A stretch of DNA of 45,544 bases from the NCBI GenBank assembly GCA_021806005.1, contig JAJZDM010000016.1:1-45544 (forward strand). The letters are read 5' to 3'. The notes beneath the pieces are model-generated. The model saw nothing but the letters and a program-made list of their open reading frames with translations. It did no database searches and was not told the DNA's origin. This DNA is from Acidobacteriota bacterium. Lineage in GTDB: Bacteria > Acidobacteriota > Terriglobia > Terriglobales > Acidobacteriaceae. Position numbers and translations under genes: made by a program. This document shows, piece after piece, positions 18,801-26,595 of this stretch. Each line of letters opens with the position of its first letter. Position 1 is the first letter of the stretch.

Positions 18801-19173
18801 GGACGGCATTCTTTGGATGCATGATATCTATCGCACCTGGTTTCCCGTCCCCCTGGTGGTTGTTGACGGCTGCAGCACTGCGAATGGCAAGAACATTCCC
18901 GGCGAAGGCATCACGGGTTTTGCTCAGGCTTTTCTTGCTTCGGGTGCATCGGGGGTTCTTGCAAGCCTGTGGACCGTCGACGATGATGCAGCAGGCAGGC
19001 TGATTCCTATCCTCTATCGCGGGCTTATGGATCAGAGGTTGAGAGCACCGGCTGCGCTCAGGGCCGCTCAGTTGAAGCTATTGGCTGATCCGGGGTTACA
19101 CGCTCCCTATGAATGGGCTGGATTTGTTTTTGAAGGCAACGGGCAGTGGCAGGCAAACTCACCGAATCTCTGA
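15811..19173 (+). CDS. Exported TPR-CHAT protein (caspase-like protease fold)
   Basis: The product of 1120 aa has three parts. An N-terminal export signal (core MGVALAAVFATAGGAV) is followed by a beta-rich segment to about residue 155. Tetratricopeptide-like helical repeats occupy roughly 185-530 (for example NLANVYLEMGDTTYAQASSE). The last 300 residues form a CHAT domain: the His is in ILHFATHA (H972) and the Cys in VVVDGCSTANG (C1021), followed by GITGFAQAFLASGASGVLAS. This His-Cys pair is the caspase-like dyad. The annotated start lacks a good ribosome site, and ATG 15907 is an alternative. Sigma and anti-sigma-like genes follow within 18 and 17 nt. Role in signal-dependent proteolysis is inferred. 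Confidence 0.9.
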   Translation: MNRVTAMGIAFCTRNGWFARRVSGPFQPVGWRMGVALAAVFATAGGAVCQLAPQAGPMVVTPQASRAVVLPPGGSCSLEVSIPPASFAFVAIDQLQGMVSASIEGEVPSVPFASDAGAHSVIKIPVQGVAQGRVRLLVHSRDRFLPVKLSVGMTEPHPMEAADKDVFEAYRAYAQAEAMRRSRETGGHPTALELYAGAIALAQKTSDRLLEEQAWIGESRFAVYDMGNYTLGLSSAQHGTALIASEDMAAPGAAMAIAAHGLKNLSTVEVFLARYADGIEAGTRSLELYRRLGDLYWQGILEGNLANVYLEMGDTTYAQASSEQALAIAQELQDFSGIAFTMATLGAIHGMRGEYQAALDANQAALDALGKAPDDDEAGQIWINQAGIYEDLGDAEHERGALLTGLALLRRAHDAANTSSALSSLAMLEIRQQRLADASRHLAESLSLAQSQHLKRELCMAELGEARLLARRGRRKAAMEQLQEGVAQSAAGNEAESHAFLLDAEGDLLAELGQEAEALDAYRKAETAWVEMLDTEEASLTRSEIARVEFREGQRAAALGDILMAIDGFETARRQIGSRDLNESFFAARQGSFSLAVAILMSAQSGRRGSGNVERAWEIAEQARAQILMNAIRSSRQLSTQPLPAATMEKRAAVESEIAEAEKDVFRLGGQARTADDPSLRRAEGRLHSLVFQSDQIQASNREGAAWATADLLPPAPADIERRLLDGHTALIEYWVGRDAIFRWTFTSSGLTGCRLPDSASLLRQIDRFKHLLVAREEHPAGEDFATREARIAQADREAERVALRLGPGLLPAMNSSIHRLILVPDGPLASLPFAALRQRSGHWLVESYEIEVEPSAAIALALEQRPPLASANQIAVFADPVYSRDDPRLEPASGASGVAVKAAGGPHLIRAASTFDANLLPRLTGSAKEAEAIERIAGASRTRLYLGFRATPERVMQSSWSHFEILHFATHAIVNFEQPELSGIVLSMVDRQGRPEDGILWMHDIYRTWFPVPLVVVDGCSTANGKNIPGEGITGFAQAFLASGASGVLASLWTVDDDAAGRLIPILYRGLMDQRLRAPAALRAAQLKLLADPGLHAPYEWAGFVFEGNGQWQANSPNL

Positions 19174-19191
19174 AGATCCACAGGCACGCTT

Positions 19192-19791
19192 ATGGCATAC
19201 GATCTCGACTCAACCTCATTCCAGGCTCTGCTTGGAGCGCTGCGACCGGACAGCGCAGACTCTGCCGGGGCCTATGAACAACTTCGCGAAAAGTTGATCC
19301 GCTTCTTCCGTTGGAACAACTGCCGGCCCGAGGATGAACTAGCCGATCTGGCGATCGATCGCCTCGCCGGAAGGCTCAGGGAAGATGCCGGCGCGATCGG
19401 TGATCCGGTACGGTTCGCGCTGGGTATTGCCCGCATGGTTGTCCATGAGCATCGCATCCGAACCAGCAGACAAGAGAAGGCGCACTCCGGGTACGTGCTG
19501 GCAAAGGAGATCACGCGCGAAGAGGAGGAAGAGCAGAGGCTGGAAACCCTGGAGAGATGCCTGAACGAGCTGGATCTTCCAAATCGTTCCATTTTGGAAC
19601 GTTACTATACAGGAGATGCCGGAGAGCGCATTCGTAACCGCCGGCAGCTTGCCGCAGAGATGGGTCTCAATCTGAACGCATTGCGCAACCGCGCACTCCG
19701 TCTGCGCCGGGAGCTCGAAAATCGCATCGAGCAGCAACTTCGCGACCAGGAACGCCGTGATAAATCTGTTCAGAACGGCACTTTGAGTTAA
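19192..19791 (+). CDS. ECF-type RNA polymerase sigma factor
   Basis: The product of 199 aa has the size and layout of a divergent extracytoplasmic-function sigma factor. The N-terminal part (YEQLREKLIRFFRWNNCR, PEDELADLAIDRLAGRL) resembles region 2, with the D-rich stretch followed by FALGIARMVVHEHRI. The C-terminal part (LDLPNRSILERYYTG, RRQLAAEMGLNLNALRNRALRLRREL) is the region-4 helix-turn-helix that reads the -35 element. It starts 18 nt after the CHAT gene and ends 17 nt before the membrane protein gene. That arrangement suggests the downstream product is its anti-sigma factor. A standard sigma70 region 2 is less clear than in the second sigma factor of this window. Confidence 0.8.
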   Translation: MAYDLDSTSFQALLGALRPDSADSAGAYEQLREKLIRFFRWNNCRPEDELADLAIDRLAGRLREDAGAIGDPVRFALGIARMVVHEHRIRTSRQEKAHSGYVLAKEITREEEEEQRLETLERCLNELDLPNRSILERYYTGDAGERIRNRRQLAAEMGLNLNALRNRALRLRRELENRIEQQLRDQERRDKSVQNGTLS

Positions 19792-19808
19792 GGAAGACAG
19801 AAGCGACC

Positions 19809-20600
19809 ATGACAGAGCAGAATGAGCTTCGAAGACTTTTGCTGGATTACAAGCTTGACCGCATGCAGCAACCGCAGCGCGAACGTCTGGAGGAACGCAT
19901 CTTCAATGATGCCGAGTTTTCAGCGATGCTTGAAGAGGCGGAGTACGATCTATTGGATGATTACCGCGCGGGCCGGCTCTCGACGAACATCCGAGAGCTT
20001 GTCGCGCAGGCTTTTTCCCCTGCCGAACTGGCTCGTACGATCCGGACCCCGGCGCAGAGAGTACCGCGTGCTGCCGCCATTGCGCGCCGCAGGGGGATGT
20101 TTCTGCCGGTGTTTGCGTTATCGCTCTCCGCTTTGCTGATCGCTGGGGTCATTTTTATAGCTCGTCATGCAGAAGTGAGGTCAGAGGCTGGCCGTGCCGA
20201 GAGCGCCGCTCAAGCTGGCGACATGGCTACGCCCCCGGTTGCAGCGGGGCGGCACGAGGAGGAGCCTACGCTGCTGCTGACGGCGGAGGTCGTTCGCGAT
20301 GGCTCCGCAATGCACCTTCGGCTCGCGCCCGCGGTACGGATGGTGCGCGTGCAGTGGGTTGTGCCCGCTGAAGCGTCTGGCTCGTCGTTTTCCCTCAGCG
20401 TGGCAGCAGAGCACGGTGTGATCCGCACAACTGTCGAGTCTGCCGGAGTTTCCATACTCGATGGCCAGCGCGTAGCCGAGTTTTCGGTTCCCGCCGATGT
20501 CTTTCGAGGATTGGGAGATCGGTATCTGCTCTCTGTCCGCAGTAGTGGGGCAGCGGAAAACCCGATCCGCGAGTACCGCCTTACCGTCGCACGCAGGTAA
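19809..20600 (+). CDS. Single-pass membrane anti-sigma-like protein
   Basis: The product of 263 aa has a cytoplasmic N-terminal part with a pattern common beside sigma factors of this type: LLDYKLDRMQQPQRERLEER followed by MLEEAEYDLLDDYRAGRLS. No zinc-finger cysteines are present. One transmembrane helix spans about 97-118 (MFLPVFALSLSALLIAGVIF), and the remaining 145 residues form a predicted periplasmic beta-rich domain (LLLTAEVVRDGSAMHLRL, YLLSVRSSG). An AGGAAG site precedes ATG 19809. Operon position makes it the probable inhibitor of the sigma factor encoded just upstream. Its periplasmic domain is a candidate substrate or ligand for the exported CHAT protein. Family assignment rests on context and on the N-terminal pattern. 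Confidence 0.7.
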   Translation: MTEQNELRRLLLDYKLDRMQQPQRERLEERIFNDAEFSAMLEEAEYDLLDDYRAGRLSTNIRELVAQAFSPAELARTIRTPAQRVPRAAAIARRRGMFLPVFALSLSALLIAGVIFIARHAEVRSEAGRAESAAQAGDMATPPVAAGRHEEEPTLLLTAEVVRDGSAMHLRLAPAVRMVRVQWVVPAEASGSSFSLSVAAEHGVIRTTVESAGVSILDGQRVAEFSVPADVFRGLGDRYLLSVRSSGAAENPIREYRLTVARR

Positions 20601-20678
20601 CGGCGACAGGTCCGGGTAAAAGCACTTTTGTCCGCAGAGTTGCTGAAGATGGCACCTGAAGGACGGCCTTAAGCAGGA

Positions 20679-20721
20679 TGATCTGCAGACCAGGCAGTCT
20701 GGCTGCCTGGCCTGCAGATCA
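20679..20721. terminator. Hairpin between convergent genes
   Basis: GATCTGCAG at 20680-20688 pairs with CTGCAGATC at 20712-20720, and CCAGGCAG at 20690-20697 pairs with CTGCCTGG at 20703-20710. One mismatch separates them and TCTGG forms the loop; a further T-A pair closes the base. This 18-bp stem lies between the end of the anti-sigma-like gene and the end of the convergent esterase gene, so it probably terminates both. No long T-tract is present on either side. Confidence 0.6.
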
Positions 20722-20816
20722 AGATCCGGTCGCGCAGATTCGTTCTGCGACTTCAGCGATCGCTGCGTGATCGCTGCGGTAGATCCATGATCGGGTTTTC
20801 CCAGATCGTTGCGGAC

Positions 20817-22052
20817 TCAGTGCTTGATGAAGAAGTTCAGGTTAATAGCAGCCGCCATGGCCTGGAAGCCGGCATCGTTGGGATGGAGGTGATCGCCGCA
20901 GTCGAAGGCCGGGGCGTAGACCTCAGGGTTGGCGGGGTCGTGAGTGGCTTTATCAAAATCGACAACGCCGTCGAGTTGGGAGGTGGTGCGGATCCAGTGA
21001 TTGACGGCCTGGCGGACGGCGTCGCCGGCTGTTGATGCGTACTTGGCGCCCATGTAGGGGGTGAGGGTTGCACCGAAGACCTTGATGCCATGGGCGTGGG
21101 CGCGGGCAGCCATCTGGGAGATGCCGGCGATCAGGTCCTGCGCTGTGACGATGTCATGCGGGTTGGTTGAGTCGTAGGCGACGCCGATGTCGTTGATCGA
21201 CTCCAGGATGATGACGTACTTTACGCCGGGAGGAGCCAGGACCTCACTGTCAAAGCGGGAAAGAGCATTTGGACCCCATCCGTCATGCAGGATACGGTTG
21301 CCACTGATACCCATATTGATGACGCCAAGATCACGAGTGGCAGCGTTTGCCTGGAGACGGTTCGCCAGGTCATCGGGCCAGGTGTCGTTGCCGCCCGTTG
21401 TGCTCTTCCAGCCGTCGGTGATGCTGTCGCCGAAGGCTACGATGGTTGCCGCGTGCGGGGCCGCAACCTCAACGTCCTTGAGAAACTCATACGAGTGCGT
21501 GGTGGTGGCGTTGTCGAGGGTGGGAGCATCCATCGGCGAGCCTGCGGCCACGTAGTTGGTCTGCAGGGCGAGATCGTGCTGGGTGAGGGTGGCAATCTTC
21601 TGGCCGGGGATGCTAAGGGTGATGGCGAGATTTGAGAGCGGCGCCAGCGTGACCTTGACAGGATCGCTGACGGCAACCGCCCCGGGCGGAATGGTGATGG
21701 AGGGCTGGCCATTAAAGGTGAGAGGGATGGATGTTCCCGGCTGGATGGCACCTCCAGTCCAGGCCGCTGTGGGGAGGGCAACAGCGGCTCCGCCGATATT
21801 CAGGGAGTTCACGCCCAGTTCGTTCGTGAGGGTAACGCGGATCGCAGAGCCACCCAGAGAGAGGTGAACGATCTGGCGCAGGGTGGTCGGAACGGTGAAC
21901 GCATCGTGCCGGTTAACCTCTGCCACCGGCGCGGTGGACCAGGTAGCAACCCAGTGGGGTTGCGCACTGCTCTGAGCGTACAGGGATGGGGTGGCGAGGG
22001 CGAAGATTGCGGCCAGAATGGCCCAGTTCGGAGATAGGGGGGAGCAGCGCAC
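20817..22052 (-). CDS. Exported SGNH/GDSL esterase
   Basis: From GTG 22052 the product is 411 aa. I chose this start because AAAGGAGG lies 7 nt upstream, and it begins directly with a signal peptide (SPNWAILAAIFALATPSLYAQ). A beta-sandwich segment comes first (WVATWSTAP, RQIVHLSLGGSAIRVTLTNE). The catalytic SGNH domain follows: block I AFGDSITDGW with the nucleophile Ser, block II NMGISGNRIL, block III ILESINDIG, and block V CGDHLHPNDAG with the Asp and His. Such enzymes release acyl or acetyl groups from esters, often on polysaccharides or lipids. The substrate is unknown. The open frame extending to 22412 is not needed. Confidence 0.9.
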   Translation of the reverse strand: MRCSPLSPNWAILAAIFALATPSLYAQSSAQPHWVATWSTAPVAEVNRHDAFTVPTTLRQIVHLSLGGSAIRVTLTNELGVNSLNIGGAAVALPTAAWTGGAIQPGTSIPLTFNGQPSITIPPGAVAVSDPVKVTLAPLSNLAITLSIPGQKIATLTQHDLALQTNYVAAGSPMDAPTLDNATTTHSYEFLKDVEVAAPHAATIVAFGDSITDGWKSTTGGNDTWPDDLANRLQANAATRDLGVINMGISGNRILHDGWGPNALSRFDSEVLAPPGVKYVIILESINDIGVAYDSTNPHDIVTAQDLIAGISQMAARAHAHGIKVFGATLTPYMGAKYASTAGDAVRQAVNHWIRTTSQLDGVVDFDKATHDPANPEVYAPAFDCGDHLHPNDAGFQAMAAAINLNFFIKH

Positions 22053-22447
22053 TCTGAATCCTCCTTTGACGAAAGGACGAAGATTTAAGAACCGGTGGGG
22101 GGACGCCCTCGCAGTTGTTTCGGCGGTCTGCGAAGGCAAAGTGAGGCCGCCTCTTACCGCTCGGTGAAACCGGCGGGATTTGGCACTGTGACAGTCTAAC
22201 CGAGATGCTGGAAGGAGAACGATGTTGCGGTTGGCTGATCGATTGCCGGTCCGGATGCGGGTGGTCCCGCAGGGCGGAGAGAGCGAAGGGAGAGCGTGAC
22301 GCAAATCCGCTAAACGTTGCGAGGTAGGTCCGTGCCGGCGGCAGAGGAGCAAAAGCGGGAGGGCCCCACTGGGACGGCATCCAGTCTGGGTCTGTAAGAG
22401 GTATATATTCAATAGGATAGATGTAGAGGGCCAGTCAGGGGAGTCAT
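22053..22447. other. Intergenic region with a divergent-promoter candidate
   Basis: No gene is seen in these roughly 395 bp. Near the right edge, TATATT at 22404-22409 (five of six matches to a -10) precedes the open frame beginning at 22448. The esterase promoter should lie on the other strand. Confidence 0.3.
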
Positions 22448-22741
22448 ATGGAACGGCGCTTGGCTGATGTGGTTCTTCCGCTGATGAGGCGTAAAGTCAG
22501 GCTGTCGTTTATCACGCTGACCACGCAGGTCGGGCGCTTCCCCAACCGTTCGAGGAGCAGGCGGATGCCTCAGCAGAACGGGCAGGCTGAAGATCTTGAC
22601 AGCGCGGTACGGGTCGACGGGTTTCGGCGCCTTTGTATATTTGGAAGGTTCCTGACGAGACGTGGGAGACGCAGGCTCAAGGACTTAAAGGGTCACCGAG
22701 AGGCGGGAGCGAAGACGATGAGGTTTGCCCAAACCCCTTGA
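22448..22741 (+). CDS. Possible small basic protein, unknown
   Basis: A 97-codon frame starts at ATG 22448 with a well-placed AGGGGAG ribosome site, and a -10-like TATATT lies about 40 bp upstream. The product is arginine-rich (RRKVRLSF, RRGRRRLKDL) and has no recognisable domain. It does not resemble a known family. The good translation signals are the only reason to list it, and it could equally be chance. The next gene, a small membrane protein, begins about 80 bp later on the same strand. Confidence 0.25.
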   Translation: MERRLADVVLPLMRRKVRLSFITLTTQVGRFPNRSRSRRMPQQNGQAEDLDSAVRVDGFRRLCIFGRFLTRRGRRRLKDLKGHREAGAKTMRFAQTP

Positions 22742-22821
22742 AGCGCAGGCTCCGGGTGAACTTTGAACAAACGCAGTTGAAGAGCCATGCATGGGTTTCA
22801 AGCAGATTTCCAGGAGAGAGG

Positions 22822-22986
22822 ATGCGCCGCACAGCATGGATATGGGCCGTTGGATCCGCAGCCTGGACCTTCGACGCCATCGTTAATCTTTACTACCATA
22901 ACCGGCCTCACGCCGAACTGGCGTTGATGGTCGCCATGATGTTCGGCGTCGCCTGGGCGTTCTACTCCCGTCCGCAGAGTCGTTAG
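22822..22986 (+). CDS. Small membrane protein, unknown function
   Basis: The 54-residue product (MRRTAWIWAVGSAAWTFDAI at its N-terminus) has two hydrophobic segments, about 5-20 and 34-49, separated by a polar loop with NRPHAE. The first segment and its two arginines suggest an N-in orientation. An AGGAGAG ribosome site precedes ATG 22822, which I prefer over the longer frame starting at 22633 because the added part shows no protein-like signal. It is convergent with sucD, with a strong hairpin between them. Confidence 0.65.
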   Translation: MRRTAWIWAVGSAAWTFDAIVNLYYHNRPHAELALMVAMMFGVAWAFYSRPQSR

Positions 22987-23025
22987 AGCATCTTCTCGGT
23001 ATGCCTGTCTGACCCGTCGGCTGCA

Positions 23026-23062
23026 AAGAAAGAGAGGATCCGGGCCGAAGCCTGGATCCTCT
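23026..23062 (-). terminator. Intrinsic terminator of sucD
   Basis: Read on the minus strand, AGAGGATCC pairs with GGATCCTCT, continuing inward to a GGC/GCC closing and a UUCG tetraloop. The 13-bp stem contains one G-U pair. On the minus strand it is followed by CTTTCTTT, a T-rich tract, as in rho-independent terminators. It sits about 37 bp downstream of the sucD stop and also separates it from the convergent small membrane gene. Confidence 0.85.
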
Positions 23063-23098
23063 GTATCCCTTGTATCCTTCCGGGGATGTCTGGTTGGG

Positions 23099-23971
<873 letters not shown>

Positions 23972-24160
23972 GTACCTTCACTCTCCTTGGAAACTTGTCT
24001 TTGAGCCAGCGGGTAACAGGCCTGACTGGGAGATCCTCTTGGTGGATCTGGTCTGTCTGCTGGATCTGGTCTGCCGAATACTCTCTCCAAAAAGTGATGG
24101 ATCAAGTAGAGACGGCGCCGATTCCTTTTGCCGTATCCGGAATATTGGAAGCGAGGTGTT
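23972..24160. other. 189-bp spacer between sucC and sucD
   Basis: Most sucCD pairs abut or overlap; here they are 189 bp apart with no open frame between. A short direct repeat of 13 bp (TGGATCTGGTCTG) occurs twice, at 24043-24055 and 24061-24073. I see no clear internal promoter or terminator. Confidence 0.5.
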
Positions 24161-25351
24161 TTAGTCCTCGCGCCGCAAGGTGCTCTTCGCTGCCGCAACG
24201 ACTAGATCAGCGGCCTCCTTCATCGTAGACCCGACCTGGAAGTTCAACCCGGAGTCCGCGATGATCTTCCTTCCCTCTTCGACGTTTGTACCTTCGAGGC
24301 GAAGTACGATGGGCAGGGTGACGTTGAGATTCCTGGCCGCGTTGACCACGCCCTGGGCCAGCACATCGACGCGCAGGATTCCGCCAAAGATATTGATAAA
24401 GATCGCCTTCACATTGGGGTCACTGAGCAGAATTCCAAAGGCATTCTCAATCTGCTCCTGCGAGGCACCGCCGCCCACATCAAGGAAGTTGGCCGGCGAT
24501 CCACCAGCGTACTTGATGATGTCCATGGTCGCCATGGCCAGGCCGGCGCCGTTTACCATGCAGGCGATGGAGCCTTCCAGCTTGATGTAATTCAGGGCAT
24601 ACTTGCTGGCTTCGACCTCCAGGGGATCCTCTTCGGTGATGTCCCGCAGCTCCCTCAATAACTTGTGGCGGAACATGGCGTTGTCGTCGAAGGTCATCTT
24701 GCAGTCCAACGCGAGCAGCTTCTTGTCCTGGGTGGTGATGAAGGGGTTGATCTCCATCAGCGAGCAGTCAGAGTCCATGAAGGCGCGGTACATCCCCATC
24801 ATGCATTTGGTGGCTTCGCCGATCTGGGATGGCTGCAAGCCTAACTTGAAGGCCAGCTTCCTTGCCTGGTAAGGCTGAAAACCGATCGCCGGATCCACAT
24901 ACTCCTTGAAGATCTTCTCGGGCGTCTCGTGGGCTACGTCTTCAATCTCCATGCCGCCGGCCTGCGAGGCCATGAACACCACTCGGGCCGAGGCGCGGTC
25001 CAGCACCAGTCCCAGATAAAGCTCGCGGTCAATCTGCGATCCAGCCTCGATCAACAGGCGACGCACCCGCTGGCCATGGGGTCCGGTCTGGTGCGTGACC
25101 AACTGCATACCCAGGATGGCCTTGGAGGCTGCGGCAGCGTCCTCCAGGGTCTTGACCACCTTGACCCCGCCACCTTTGCCGCGTCCGCCGGCATGAATTT
25201 GAGCTTTTACCACCACGGCCTTATGGCCACTGGAAAAAAGTTGATCGGCCGCCGTATAGGCTTGCTCCAGTGTGGTGGCCATCTCACCCTCGGGAACAGC
25301 CACCCCAAAGTTGCGTAGAATCTCTTTCCCCTGGTATTCGTGGATCTTCAT
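24161..25351 (-). CDS. sucC: Succinyl-CoA ligase, beta subunit
   Basis: The product of 396 aa is the nucleotide-binding beta subunit that partners SucD. It begins [17 protein letters not shown], the typical start. The ATP-grasp domain carries [17 protein letters not shown] at 50-66, [10 protein letters not shown] and [13 protein letters not shown]. The ligase part has [36 protein letters not shown] and [13 protein letters not shown]. The frame is intact and of normal length. It lies upstream of sucD, divergent from trpD. The promoter must lie in the interval of about 170 bp before trpD. Confidence 0.98.
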   Translation of the reverse strand: MKIHEYQGKEILRNFGVAVPEGEMATTLEQAYTAADQLFSSGHKAVVVKAQIHAGGRGKGGGVKVVKTLEDAAAASKAILGMQLVTHQTGPHGQRVRRLLIEAGSQIDRELYLGLVLDRASARVVFMASQAGGMEIEDVAHETPEKIFKEYVDPAIGFQPYQARKLAFKLGLQPSQIGEATKCMMGMYRAFMDSDCSLMEINPFITTQDKKLLALDCKMTFDDNAMFRHKLLRELRDITEEDPLEVEASKYALNYIKLEGSIACMVNGAGLAMATMDIIKYAGGSPANFLDVGGGASQEQIENAFGILLSDPNVKAIFINIFGGILRVDVLAQGVVNAARNLNVTLPIVLRLEGTNVEEGRKIIADSGLNFQVGSTMKEAADLVVAAAKSTLRRED

Positions 25352-25409
25352 TCCATCTCCAGCGTCTCAGTTTTGTAAAGATGCGAGACATCCCATCTTC
25401 AAGCTCCAG

Positions 25410-25463
25410 ATGCTAATGAGTCCCAATCAGTTCTTGCAAACGAATCTGATGGTAATCGCCTGA
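25410..25463 (+). CDS. Possible 17-codon leader ORF before trpD
   Basis: An ATG-initiated frame of 17 codons (MLMSPNQFLQTNLMVIA) ends at TGA 25461-25463, four bases before a strong hairpin in the trpD leader. It contains no Trp codon, so it does not look like a classical trp attenuator peptide. No good ribosome site is visible. It is recorded only because of its position and could be chance. Confidence 0.15.
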   Translation: MLMSPNQFLQTNLMVIA

Positions 25464-25466
25464 TAC

Positions 25467-25495
25467 GGACGATGGTACGAGTCGTGCCATCGTCC
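25467..25495 (+). promoter_or_regulatory. Stem-loop in the trpD leader
   Basis: GGACGATGG at 25467-25475 pairs with CCATCGTCC at 25487-25495, and the stem continues inward through a T-G wobble and three pairs to a 3-nt loop, giving 13 pairs. It ends 29 bp before the trpD start and is followed by TCTCTCT, not a long T run. It could be an attenuator-type or translational control hairpin, or simply a terminator preventing read-through into trpD. Confidence 0.45.
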
Positions 25496-25524
25496 TCTCT
25501 CTGAATGATACCCTTAGAGGGGCA

Positions 25525-26568
25525 ATGCCCATCAAAAACCAGCTTCGTCGAATCATCGAGCAACAAGAGACCCTCTCGATGGAGGAGGCCTCTGCACTGA
25601 TGCAAGCGATCCTTGCCGGAGATGCCAGCGAGATCGAGATGGCTGCCCTGCTGGGCGCCATGGCTGGACGCGGGGAGACTGCAACAGAGGTTGCAGGCTT
25701 TGCCCTTACGCTCCGCGGCGCCGCGAAGATGCTCGTGCTCAACGATCAGGAGCGGGAAGAGCTGGTAGACACCTGCGGTACGGGCGGCGACTCCAGCGGC
25801 AGCTTCAATATTTCAACCGCCGCAGCGCTGATTGCAGCGGCGGCGGGCGTCCGGATTGCCAAGCACGGTAATCGGGCGATCACCTCGCTGTGCGGTTCGG
25901 CCGACGTTCTGGAAGCTCTTGGAGTTCCCATTCAACTTGAGCCAGCCGAGGCCGCACGCGCACTCCGCCAGCAGCGCTTCGCATTTCTGCTGGCTCCGGC
26001 ACATCATCCGCAACTGAAAGTTGTGGGGCCGGTGCGGCGGGCTTTGGGCGTGCGGTCTGTCCTGCACATCCTCGGTCCACTGCTCAACCCGGCCGGCGCA
26101 AGCCGCCAGGTGATGGGAGTGTATCAGCCCCGACTGGTGCCTCTGGTTGCCAAGGTGATGACGTTGCTGGAGATGCGCCATGCCATGGTGGTCCATGGCG
26201 ACGGCGGGCTGGACGAATTGGCGATCTCCGGCCCGAGCGAGATTGCCGAGGTGCAGAACGGGGTGATTCGGCAGTACACCGTGGTGCCGGAGGATTGCGG
26301 ACTGGAGAGAGCGCCGCTGGCCTCGCTGGCGGGTGGGGGCGCAGCGGAGAATGCGCTGATCCTGAAAGAGATCTTTTCCGGGAAAGAGGGTCCGCCAAGG
26401 GATGTGGCAATGCTGAATGCGGCCGCGGTGCTGGTGGTTGGCGGACTTGCGAAAGACATTCCCGGCGGTGTTCGTCTGGCCGCTGATACGATCGACTCCG
26501 GGGCAGTCCTGCGTCTGGTTGAGGCGCTGCAGAGCCCACCGGCTGCAGCCAGGACCGACGGAAGATAA
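25525..26568 (+). CDS. trpD: Anthranilate phosphoribosyltransferase
   Basis: The product of 347 aa transfers phosphoribose from PRPP to anthranilate, the second step of tryptophan synthesis. Signatures are present in order: an N-terminal helical domain (LSMEEASALMQAILAGDAS), DTCGTGGDSSGSFNIST at 83-99 for PRPP binding, KHGNRAITSLCGSADVLEALG, GPLLNPAGASRQVMGVYQ and VHGDGGLDELAI. The length is normal. A GAGGGGC ribosome site precedes ATG 25525. No other trp gene is in the window; the next gene is a permease 27 nt downstream, so trpD is detached from the usual trp cluster. Confidence 0.97.
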   Translation: MPIKNQLRRIIEQQETLSMEEASALMQAILAGDASEIEMAALLGAMAGRGETATEVAGFALTLRGAAKMLVLNDQEREELVDTCGTGGDSSGSFNISTAAALIAAAAGVRIAKHGNRAITSLCGSADVLEALGVPIQLEPAEAARALRQQRFAFLLAPAHHPQLKVVGPVRRALGVRSVLHILGPLLNPAGASRQVMGVYQPRLVPLVAKVMTLLEMRHAMVVHGDGGLDELAISGPSEIAEVQNGVIRQYTVVPEDCGLERAPLASLAGGGAAENALILKEIFSGKEGPPRDVAMLNAAAVLVVGGLAKDIPGGVRLAADTIDSGAVLRLVEALQSPPAAARTDGR

Positions 26569-26595
26569 GGCTCCCGGTGCGATGATGACTTCTGC

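Noticed and set aside
24043-24073. Direct repeat TGGATCTGGTCTG in the sucC-sucD spacer
   Set aside because: Two copies only, short, no nearby gene-control logic; probably a small duplication.
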